The position numbers and the translations under genes were made by a program. The notes under the pieces were generated by a model. That model saw nothing but the letters and a program-made list of their open reading frames with translations. It was not told where the DNA came from and did not search any database. This document shows, one piece after another, positions 7,425 through 13,774 of a stretch of DNA of 13,774 nucleotides (within the stretch, counting starts at the first letter, position 1; each line of letters opens with the position of its first letter). Location of the stretch: contig JAKLHL010000019.1 of NCBI GenBank assembly GCA_022710165.1, positions 1 to 13,774 of the forward strand, in the 5' to 3' direction. The DNA comes from Bdellovibrionales bacterium (GTDB lineage: Bacteria > Bdellovibrionota > JAFGOL01).

Positions 7425-8798
7425 ATGAAAAAACTACTACTCTTAGCGGCTGTACTATCCTGTTTAATGGGGAGTGCTTCAGCGCAAATCTCTTTCTGGG
7501 ACCAAGAAGAAAAAAAAGAGGCCCCTGCAGTAAAAGGATTCCACTTAGGTGAGACCTTGCTAATGTATGCTGCAGCAAATAATGACACCAGCACTATAAC
7601 AAAACTCTGTGATAATCCCGATCTTGATGCCTCCAAAGACGCAACCATAAAGTCAAAATATTCGCAGGAGATCATTGCAGGTGATGCAAAGATAAGGACT
7701 GCAATAAAATACCAGGTTGAAAAGCTCGCCAACTTAAAAGTTATGGAAAAAGAGCAGGCTACAACTTATAAACTTAATGTAAGGAAAAAAAGCTACATAA
7801 AAGCCATGATGGCGAAAGATGAGGTATCTGCTATAACGGTAGCCATATCTTATAACAACCCTCAAGCTCTCAACATACTGCTAAAAAAACTTAAAGAAGC
7901 AACCGTTGATAAGGATTATTTTGTCGCCTATCTTAACGCAGACAACGTCTCTGGACTTAATTTCCTACAGTTCTCAACTTATTTTTATTATGATACAGAA
8001 TTCAATCCTGAGAAGAATATCGTAGTAATAAAACTGTTGTTGGCTTACGGAGCTAACCCAAAAGCGAACCCAATACAAAAGAGCTTCGCTGGACAAAGAG
8101 ACCCCTTAGAACTTGATCTAATAACACTCTCAGCAATAAACAACAATGCACCAGCGATAGAGCACTTAAGGAAGTACTACACATCTATGATACAAAGCGA
8201 AGACTATGCTACGATGCTCTTCCTAAAAGCAAATGCCGGAGCTAATTCTGAAGTAACTGCCAACGTATATAAGGCAAAGAATGTCGCCCAAGCATCAAGC
8301 ACAAAAGAGACCATAGCGGCCTTGGACAAATGGATAGACATGCTCAAAGGAAAATGTATAGATGAGGGCGGATACGTAAGTTATACCAATTTTTTCAAGA
8401 TATACGATGATGATGACTTTCTGGCTTTATTCCATGTAAGCTACAATGTAGAACTTAAGACCAGCAGGATCTGCGACGTCGTAGTTAGCAAGCCTGAAAA
8501 GACTGACGGATCAGTATCAAAGGCACAGATGTATTCAGAGATAGAACACTTCTACAGTCCTAAATCCGATGCTGACTATGTAGCGGCTACGCACAGGGAA
8601 GTCTACATAATGCCTGTATGGACAATAACTGATCTCAAAGAGGAACTAGGGTTCACCGTCATTCCTGCCGGCTGCACAAGAAAGAACTCTACAGAGGTTT
8701 GCATGGGACAAGGTGTCATAAAAATAAAAGTAGGCAATGACCCTTATAAAGCTTACGTAAGCATTATTGAATCCAACGACGACAATCTTAGGCGTTAG
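7425..8798 (+). CDS. Exported protein of unknown function with ankyrin-like segments
   Basis: I do not recognise a family over the whole length. A textbook signal peptide covers residues 1-20 (cut at ASA|Q). Ankyrin-like helix-pair segments are visible at about 41-65 (GETLLMYAAANNDTSTITKL), 133-157 (ISYNNPQALNILLKKL), 178-215 (VVIKLLLAYGANPKANP) and 226-251 (ITLSAINNNAPAIEHLRKYY), divergent from consensus and separated by lysine-rich helices. The C-terminal 150 residues look like a separate beta-rich domain with four of the five mature cysteines (311, 350, 417, 426; the fifth is 62). Base composition looks more AT-rich than the neighbours by eye, though Arg and Ile codon choice is similar. 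The start is fixed by the signal peptide, with no SD upstream. Its 3' end overlaps the end of glmM by 11 nt on the opposite strand. A periplasmic protein-interaction role is inference only. Confidence 0.82.
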   Translation: MKKLLLLAAVLSCLMGSASAQISFWDQEEKKEAPAVKGFHLGETLLMYAAANNDTSTITKLCDNPDLDASKDATIKSKYSQEIIAGDAKIRTAIKYQVEKLANLKVMEKEQATTYKLNVRKKSYIKAMMAKDEVSAITVAISYNNPQALNILLKKLKEATVDKDYFVAYLNADNVSGLNFLQFSTYFYYDTEFNPEKNIVVIKLLLAYGANPKANPIQKSFAGQRDPLELDLITLSAINNNAPAIEHLRKYYTSMIQSEDYATMLFLKANAGANSEVTANVYKAKNVAQASSTKETIAALDKWIDMLKGKCIDEGGYVSYTNFFKIYDDDDFLALFHVSYNVELKTSRICDVVVSKPEKTDGSVSKAQMYSEIEHFYSPKSDADYVAATHREVYIMPVWTITDLKEELGFTVIPAGCTRKNSTEVCMGQGVIKIKVGNDPYKAYVSIIESNDDNLRR

Positions 8799-10140
8799 AG
8801 TTTATAATATCAATTAGTTCATCGGCGTAATGATTGATGACCTTCTGGTCTTCACCCTCTATCATAACCCTGGCTATAGGCTCTGTGCCAGAGTACCTTA
8901 CAAAGACCCTGCCCTTTGAACCAAGCTCGCTCTTTATCTGTTCAAGCTTCTTTGAAAAGCCTTCCATCTTCTCGAATGGGACCTTTTTCTTTACCTTGGT
9001 GTTCTTTAGGACCTGTGGATATTTTCTCATTACATTAGAAAGCTCACTGAGCGGTTTTCCTGTCCTTTCCATCATGGCCAGGACCTGAAGACCTGCTATT
9101 ATACCGTCCCCGGTAGTAGTGTGGTCCAAAAGTATTATATGGCCAGACTGCTCTCCCCCAAAATTGTAGCCAAAATCCCTCATCTTCTCTACGACGTACC
9201 TATCGCCGACCGCAGCTTCCACCACATTTATATCGCGTCCCTTCATTGCAACCCCAAATCCAAAGTTGCTCATTGGGGTCACGACTATGGTGTTCTTTTT
9301 CAATTCATTGCTCGCTTTCAGCTGTATTGCGATCATGGCCATTATCGCATCACCATCAACTATGTTTCCTTTCTCGTCCACAAGTATGACCCTGTCCGCA
9401 TCACCATCGAGGGTCATGCCTATGTCTGCCTTGTGTTCCTTAACAAGGTCTATTATGTTCTGTGCGTGCAAAGCACCGCAGTTGTCATTTATATTTACGC
9501 CGTTAGGTGTGTTGCCTGTAACTATCAGATCGGCGCCAAGCTCCCTGAATATTGCAGGGCCGACCTCAAATGCAGCGCCGTTGGCACAATCAAGGACGAC
9601 CTTCTTTCCGTTAAGAGTAAGATCATGCGGGAACGACTCTTTTGCAAAAACGACATACCTTGAACCGGCATCGTTCAAGTCCTTTACTATTCCCAGCCTC
9701 TCTGGAGCACCGTATGCTTTCTTTAATTCCTCAGAGAACATAAGTTTCTCTATTTTGTGTTCGACCTCGTCTTTAAGCTTGAAACCGTCCTTATCGAATA
9801 TCTTGATACCATTATCGGTGTATGGATTGTGTGATGCTGATATTACAATACCTGCATCCGCCCTCATGTCCTTAGTAAGGAACGCTATAGCCGGGGTGGG
9901 AAGAGCTCCTACAAAGAAAACGTCCATTCCCATAGACGAGATCCCTGCACCAAGCGCAAGCTCTATCATGTATCCTGAGCTCCTGGTGTCACGTCCTATA
10001 AGGACTTTCCCCTTGTGTTTGTCGCCGTCCCTGAACATGTAGCCGATAGCCCTTCCGAGCTCCAGGATATTCTCCATGGTAAGCGGCTCAACGTTAGGCA
10101 CACCTCTTATGCCGTCTGTACCGAATATTTTCCTTTCCAT
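8788..10140 (-). CDS. glmM: Phosphoglucosamine mutase GlmM
   Basis: Converts glucosamine-6-phosphate to glucosamine-1-phosphate, feeding UDP-GlcNAc synthesis for peptidoglycan and lipopolysaccharide. The frame opens with the family start MERKIFGTDGIRG and has all landmarks: the phosphoserine loop ISASHNP with Ser103, the magnesium loop DGDADR at 245-250, the sugar-binding GGEQSGH at 328-334, and the phosphate-binding RYSGTEP at 415-421. At 450 residues it has normal family length. It is last in the ftsH-folP-cdaA-cdaR-glmM series, 6 nt after cdaR, with AGGAG overlapping the cdaR stop and about 11 nt from the ATG. In Firmicutes GlmM binds and inhibits CdaA, so co-location with cdaA fits a link between wall precursor supply and c-di-AMP. 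Its stop lies inside the convergent gene's end and no terminator is visible there. Confidence 0.97.
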   Translation of the reverse strand: MERKIFGTDGIRGVPNVEPLTMENILELGRAIGYMFRDGDKHKGKVLIGRDTRSSGYMIELALGAGISSMGMDVFFVGALPTPAIAFLTKDMRADAGIVISASHNPYTDNGIKIFDKDGFKLKDEVEHKIEKLMFSEELKKAYGAPERLGIVKDLNDAGSRYVVFAKESFPHDLTLNGKKVVLDCANGAAFEVGPAIFRELGADLIVTGNTPNGVNINDNCGALHAQNIIDLVKEHKADIGMTLDGDADRVILVDEKGNIVDGDAIMAMIAIQLKASNELKKNTIVVTPMSNFGFGVAMKGRDINVVEAAVGDRYVVEKMRDFGYNFGGEQSGHIILLDHTTTGDGIIAGLQVLAMMERTGKPLSELSNVMRKYPQVLKNTKVKKKVPFEKMEGFSKKLEQIKSELGSKGRVFVRYSGTEPIARVMIEGEDQKVINHYADELIDIINSNA

Positions 10141-10146
10141 TTGGTT

Positions 10147-11097
10147 TTATTCTCCTCTAAACACGGTCACATTAACTTTCTTTGGATAAACGCCTATAAG
10201 CTCTATACCTTCTGGCATCTTAACCAATACTTCTTCGCTGTAATTACCCTGGGCGTTGAAAGATATGTCTATATATGCCCTTATGGCCTTTGTATCGAGC
10301 CTTTCTATCTTTTCCTTTGGGCCCTTCAATACAAGGTCAACGCGGTCTTTTGCCAATTTGAAATTATTATGCCCTATTACATCCAGCTTAACACTATTGA
10401 ACCTCTTTTCCAGCATAACAGGTTTTACGTCGATATAGACAGTGAACCTTTCTGCAGAGAAGCTCTTGTAGAGCCTTTTATAACGATGGTCCAGGAAGAC
10501 ATCAGTTTTTAAAGGTGCTGAACTTCCTGTCACATCTATCACCTGTGTATATATCTCGTTGGTCCTTGCAAGAGCACCTTCAGACCCTGAGACATCTATC
10601 ATGGAAGGCTCAACCCTTACACCCTCTATTCTGAACCCGTTAGCAGGCTGAGACACTATGCTTGGGACCAATTTCATTTTCTTTGTGCTTAGCTTTTCCA
10701 GTTTAATATTTATGCTTGAAGGATAGAAATCACTAACTTTGACACCTATAGGCAGGTTCATTATATCGGCATTGAACTTATAGTTGAAAGAACCCTCTTT
10801 TTTGTCCCTGATGTCTATCTTTATATACTCTTTCCTTTCCAGGACTTCCCTTATGAAGATCCTAGGCCCTGTTATTTTCATATCTATCGAGGTCGGTGTA
10901 TTAGAGCTGGCTACGAGACCTGGAGCAGTAACATATTCAAGAGGGAGTTTCTTGACCGCGTCGGTCCTTTCTGAACCTGTAACAGCAAACCAAAGGCCTG
11001 CGGCTACTAACAGCGACAATAATTTAAGATGTACGTCCTTTAGGAAAATATGCTTTAAGTGCTTTTTTAAGAATGATGGCTGGCCTTTTCTATGCAT
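10147..11097 (-). CDS. cdaR: CdaR (YbbR-domain) membrane regulator of the diadenylate cyclase
   Basis: Membrane-anchored extracytoplasmic protein that in known systems interacts with and modulates CdaA. A basic N-terminus and one transmembrane helix (about 23-40, followed by TGSERTD) lead into about three YbbR-type beta modules, roughly residues 50-134, 141-222 and 233-313, each with the pattern V-x-P-S-x-I/V-x-V and repeated strands (for example VEPSMIDVSGSEG, VDLVLKGPKEKI, IGVYPKKVNVTV). The typical CdaR has four YbbR modules; this 316-residue protein appears to have three, although divergent repeats are hard to count by eye. It starts within the cdaA stop (TAATG, 1-nt overlap) and has a strong SD, GGGGAGGG at 11102-11109. 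Order and coupling with cdaA and glmM support the name. Confidence 0.88.
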   Translation of the reverse strand: MHRKGQPSFLKKHLKHIFLKDVHLKLLSLLVAAGLWFAVTGSERTDAVKKLPLEYVTAPGLVASSNTPTSIDMKITGPRIFIREVLERKEYIKIDIRDKKEGSFNYKFNADIMNLPIGVKVSDFYPSSINIKLEKLSTKKMKLVPSIVSQPANGFRIEGVRVEPSMIDVSGSEGALARTNEIYTQVIDVTGSSAPLKTDVFLDHRYKRLYKSFSAERFTVYIDVKPVMLEKRFNSVKLDVIGHNNFKLAKDRVDLVLKGPKEKIERLDTKAIRAYIDISFNAQGNYSEEVLVKMPEGIELIGVYPKKVNVTVFRGE

Positions 11098-11879
11098 TAG
11101 GCCCTCCCCTTTACATCAAAGATACCGTACAGGGTCTTTCTTAGCTCCGGCCCGTCCAGCGCCTTGATAAGTTTTCCGTCAACAGCAACAGATATTTCCC
11201 TCTGTTCCTCTGAGACGACTATCACTACCGCATCGCTAAGTTCAGCAAGGCCTATAGCTGCCCTGTGCCTTGTTCCAAGAGCCTTATCTATTCCAGGATT
11301 ACTGGTGAGAGGCAGGAAACAGCCTGCGGCAAATATCCTTCCGTCCTTTATTAACACAGCTCCGTCGTGTATCGGCGAAGATGTAGAAAATATACTGGCC
11401 ATAAGCTCTGGTTTTACCTCTGCATCAAGTTTTGTGCCTATCTCTACGGTATCCACAAGACCTATAGTCCTTTCTATAGCTATGAGCGCACCTATCTTTT
11501 TCCTGGAGAGCGATATCGACGACTTCACCAGCTGCTCTATGAAATGTTCGTCGTCCTTCTTGGCATTACCGATGTTCAGGAACGGAGCCTTTCCCATCTT
11601 TGCCAGTATCTTCTTTATATCGTCCTGGAAGACGATGATTATTATTATCACGAGGTAGCTGAAGAACCTTCTGAGTATCTCGTGAAGGGTTATAAGACCC
11701 ATAGAGATAGAGACAACGTAAAGGGCCGCGAAAATGAATATACCCATCAGCGCCTGTACAGCCCTGGTACCTTTAAGCAAGACCATCAGCTTGTAGAAGA
11801 TGAACGCAACGACAAGGACGTCAAGGGCATCAATCCATCTAAAACTGGAGATCGCGTCCTTTAGTATTAATCCCAGCAC
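11097..11879 (-). CDS. cdaA: Diadenylate cyclase CdaA (c-di-AMP synthase)
   Basis: Condenses two ATP into cyclic di-AMP, a second messenger tied to osmotic and cell-wall homeostasis. The N-terminus has about three membrane helices (about 18-36, 42-62, 70-85), followed by the cytoplasmic DAC domain (about 105-260) with the catalytic motifs DGA at 172-174 and RHR at 204-206, plus flanking FSTSSPIHDGAVLI and GTRHRAAIGLAE. At 260 residues it has normal CdaA length. The start is GTG at 11879, one base after the folP stop, supported by AGGAG at 11886-11890. An out-of-frame ATG at 11881 opens only a 4-codon reading frame. The cdaA-cdaR-glmM order is the conserved module. Identification is firm. Confidence 0.95.
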   Translation of the reverse strand: MLGLILKDAISSFRWIDALDVLVVAFIFYKLMVLLKGTRAVQALMGIFIFAALYVVSISMGLITLHEILRRFFSYLVIIIIIVFQDDIKKILAKMGKAPFLNIGNAKKDDEHFIEQLVKSSISLSRKKIGALIAIERTIGLVDTVEIGTKLDAEVKPELMASIFSTSSPIHDGAVLIKDGRIFAAGCFLPLTSNPGIDKALGTRHRAAIGLAELSDAVVIVVSEEQREISVAVDGKLIKALDGPELRKTLYGIFDVKGRA

Positions 11880-11880
11880 A

Positions 11881-13074
11881 TTACACTCCTATCAAAGCCT
11901 TGTATGCCTTTATGACCGCTGTCAAGCCGGCAGGATCATGTGTCCTGAATATTTTAACACCTCGTTCCATCAAATACAATGAAATGGAATTAGAGATGCC
12001 GTCCCTAGCGTCAATATTTAGACCACTTATCTTTCCCAAATATGATTTTCTGCTTACTCCTGCACACACCGCATATCCCAGCGACGTAACAGAGCTTATT
12101 GAACCAAGTATACGTGAGGTGTCGTTCACTGAAAGCCCAAAACCTATGCCCGGATCGAGTATTATCTTGTCTGCGCCTATCCCACGGCTCAAGAACCTTT
12201 CCCTGCTTTGCTCGCAAAAGTCCATGAACATAAGCTCAGGGTCTTTGTGGTCTGTTATAGGGGTGTGACCCATGAGGCCGTTCTCAGAGATGTTCATCAT
12301 AACTATAACGCTTGCGTCATGTTTTTTGATCAGATCAAGGTTGGCATCCACCGCAGCACCGCCGCTTATATCGTTAACTACGACCGCGCCAAGCCTTAAG
12401 GCCTCTTTTATTACCTGAGGCTTATATGAATCAACAGAAACGCTTATCCCAAGCTTAGAGGTTACAGCCTCTATTACTGGGAGGACCCTTTCTATTTCTT
12501 CCTGCTCTGATACTGCGTGGCTTTGAGGGCGCGTTGATTCACCACCTATGTCAACGATGTCAGCACCCTGGTTAACAAGTTCCTCTGCCCTCTTAACAGC
12601 AGAGTCCTTATCAAGATACTTACCACCGTCAGAAAAAGAATCCGGCGTCACATTAAGCACCCCAAGGACCAGAAAATCCTCGGCAAGGTCATAATGCTTG
12701 CCGCCTATGTTCAGGCCCGGCTTTATAACACCCATGGCCCTTTCCACAGCATCAACAACAACATTAAAACATTCTGGCTGCATTTTCATCTTTGTCATGA
12801 AGTAGTTTATCTGGGTCTTTGTTCCCATCAATATAACGTCGGTAAAGTCCTCTTTGCACGCATAGCTGTGCCTGCTAATGGCCGCATCACCACCCGCAGC
12901 CAGCATCTCTTGCTTAATTATGTTCGCCCAGGAGGTCTTGACCTTTTTGAGCATTATGTTGCGGTGCTGTGCCTTTCCACAAAGCAGCTTCAAAGCAGCA
13001 GGCTCAACGCCCACAGCCTCGATAAGCTTTCTGAGGTCATTTTCCTCGCTATATGGTATTTGATACGCCTGCAT
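11881..13074 (-). CDS. folP: Dihydropteroate synthase FolP, long form with N-terminal extension
   Basis: Joins p-aminobenzoate to dihydropterin pyrophosphate in folate synthesis; cytoplasmic. The catalytic TIM-barrel domain runs from about 135 to 397 with LGVLNVTPDSFSDGG (137-151), DIGGESTRP (175-183), SVDSYKP (213-219), NDISGG (234-239), DPGIGFG (307-313), GVSRKSYLG (339-347) and FRTHD (376-380). About 120 residues precede it, longer than the E. coli enzyme (about 280 residues in all). From memory, a similar N-terminal region occurs in long-form enzymes of some clostridia and thermophiles, with a comparable NIIKQEMLAAGGDAAISR stretch; its job is unknown to me. The usual MHM(Q/K)G loop reads MMNISENG here. 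The ATG at 13074 overlaps the ftsH end by 26 nt. The product would supply folate for MetH at the other end of the window. Confidence 0.95.
   Translation of the reverse strand: MQAYQIPYSEENDLRKLIEAVGVEPAALKLLCGKAQHRNIMLKKVKTSWANIIKQEMLAAGGDAAISRHSYACKEDFTDVILMGTKTQINYFMTKMKMQPECFNVVVDAVERAMGVIKPGLNIGGKHYDLAEDFLVLGVLNVTPDSFSDGGKYLDKDSAVKRAEELVNQGADIVDIGGESTRPQSHAVSEQEEIERVLPVIEAVTSKLGISVSVDSYKPQVIKEALRLGAVVVNDISGGAAVDANLDLIKKHDASVIVMMNISENGLMGHTPITDHKDPELMFMDFCEQSRERFLSRGIGADKIILDPGIGFGLSVNDTSRILGSISSVTSLGYAVCAGVSRKSYLGKISGLNIDARDGISNSISLYLMERGVKIFRTHDPAGLTAVIKAYKALIGV
11886..11890 (-). promoter_or_regulatory. Ribosome binding site deciding the GTG start of cdaA
   Basis: On the minus strand AGGAG lies six bases before the GTG at 11879 and four before the competing out-of-frame ATG at 11881. 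It lies inside the last codons of folP, indicating translational coupling. Confidence 0.6.
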
Positions 13075-13774
13075 TCACCCTAGCCTCTTTAGGCGGAAGC
13101 ACCCCTCCGTCCATCAGCATATCGACCTCTTCAGCGCTCAGCATTTCCCTTTCAAGAAGAGCCTCTGAGAGCTTGGTCAGTTTTTCCTTGTTCTTTGATA
13201 TGATCTCTTTTGCCTCTTTGTAGCAGTTATTGACTATATCGCGTATCTCGCTGTCTATCATCTTGGCTGTTTCCTCGCTGTAGTTCTTCACAGTTGCGAA
13301 TTCCTTTCCAAGGAACACTTCTTCGTGCTCATTGCCCCAGCCCATAGGCCCGAGCTTTTCGCTCATGCCCCAGTTGCAGACCATCTTTCTTGCAATGCTA
13401 GAGACCCTCTCAAGGTCGTTGCTGGCACCAGTGGTCTGTATGCCAAGGAGCACTTCTTCCGCTATCCTTCCACCCATGAGGACCTTTATCTCTGCAAGGG
13501 CCTTGTCTTTCTTCAAGAGGTATCTGTCATCCTCAGGAAGGGTCTGGGTAACACCCATTGCCATTCCGTGAGGTATTATAGTCACCTTGTGTATAGGATC
13601 AGCGTCTGGAATAAGTTTCGCAAGTATGGTGTGTCCAGCCTCATGTATAGAGGTGGTCTTTTTCTCTTCTTCGCTGATTATCATGCTCCTTCTTGCAACA
13701 CCCATCAATATTTTATCCTTTGCACGTTCAACGCTGTTCATGCATATGTTCTTTCTGTCATCCCTTGCCGCTAT
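13049..13774 (-). CDS. ftsH: ATP-dependent zinc metalloprotease FtsH, C-terminal 241 residues (5' end outside window)
   Basis: Membrane-bound AAA+ protease degrading misfolded membrane proteins and short-lived regulators. The frame is open from the window edge (AARDDRKNICM before the first internal Met), so the membrane and AAA parts lie outside. The visible part is the M41 peptidase domain with zinc motif HEAGH (44-48 of the visible part), the third ligand Asp120 in TTGASNDLERV, and the usual VTIIPHG and GGRIAEEVLLG segments. The C-terminal tail after about 215 is short. The stop (TAG) lies 26 nt inside folP. Identification is firm. Confidence 0.95.
   Translation of the reverse strand: MAARDDRKNICMNSVERAKDKILMGVARRSMIISEEEKKTTSIHEAGHTILAKLIPDADPIHKVTIIPHGMAMGVTQTLPEDDRYLLKKDKALAEIKVLMGGRIAEEVLLGIQTTGASNDLERVSSIARKMVCNWGMSEKLGPMGWGNEHEEVFLGKEFATVKNYSEETAKMIDSEIRDIVNNCYKEAKEIISKNKEKLTKLSEALLEREMLSAEEVDMLMDGGVLPPKEARVNAGVSNTI

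Noticed and set aside
9266..10042. A 258-codon open frame on the plus strand opposite glmM
   Set aside because: It lies wholly antisense to glmM, whose active-site motifs are all intact; its serine- and proline-rich product looks like a reverse-strand shadow and no SD is evident.
11164..11864. Two plus-strand open frames of about 165 codons
   Set aside because: They are antisense to cdaA and have no recognisable domain or start signals.
1..13774. tRNA, rRNA, insertion sequences or CRISPR arrays
   Set aside because: Coding sequence fills almost the whole window; no tRNA-like cloverleaf, terminal inverted repeats, transposase motifs or regularly spaced repeats were seen.

Overview
The window reads as bacterial chromosome, densely packed, with 11 protein-coding genes (two cut by the window edges), almost no intergenic space, and no RNA gene, mobile element or CRISPR array that I can see. 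The organism looks like a diderm (Gram-negative-type) bacterium: it encodes a PpiD-like membrane-anchored periplasmic chaperone, several proteins with cleavable signal peptides of the form ...A|Q, and a periplasmic thiol-redox protein. Arg is written mostly AGG/AGA and Ile mostly ATA throughout, a bias shared by nearly all genes. The taxon cannot be fixed from this; an uncultivated diderm phylum (Elusimicrobiota- or Omnitrophota-like) is only a guess.

Region 1 (1-5744, all minus strand) is a tight four-gene operon in the order ppiD-like chaperone, family-5 solute-binding protein, thioredoxin/CcdA fusion, metH (3' end outside the window). Gaps are +2 nt, a 4-nt ATGA overlap and 13 nt. The first three products act in or across the cytoplasmic membrane and periplasm. 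The fourth is cobalamin-dependent methionine synthase.

Region 2 (5745-5881) is a 137-nt divergent promoter region between that operon and a plus-strand S41 (CtpA/CtpB) protease. A good sigma70-like promoter and Shine-Dalgarno (SD) site serve the protease. Only a weak promoter is visible for the minus operon.

Region 3 (5882-8798, plus strand) holds the S41 protease, a 139-nt gap with an AT-rich hairpin and a strong extended -10 promoter, and an unrecognised exported protein with ankyrin-like segments. That promoter lies so close to the start codon that the mRNA is predicted to be nearly leaderless. The gene runs 11 nt into the convergent end of glmM.

Region 4 (8788-13774, minus strand) is the cluster ftsH (partial) - folP - cdaA - cdaR - glmM, with overlapping or abutting genes. 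cdaA-cdaR-glmM is the known c-di-AMP synthesis and cell-wall precursor module: the cyclase CdaA, its membrane regulator CdaR and phosphoglucosamine mutase. Here it is translationally coupled to folate synthesis (folP) and membrane proteolysis (ftsH).

No clearly new multi-gene system stands out. The least explained parts are the envelope operon (a PpiD without its parvulin domain, an orphan binding protein and a reversed-order thioredoxin/CcdA fusion) and the exported ankyrin-like protein on a leaderless-type promoter.
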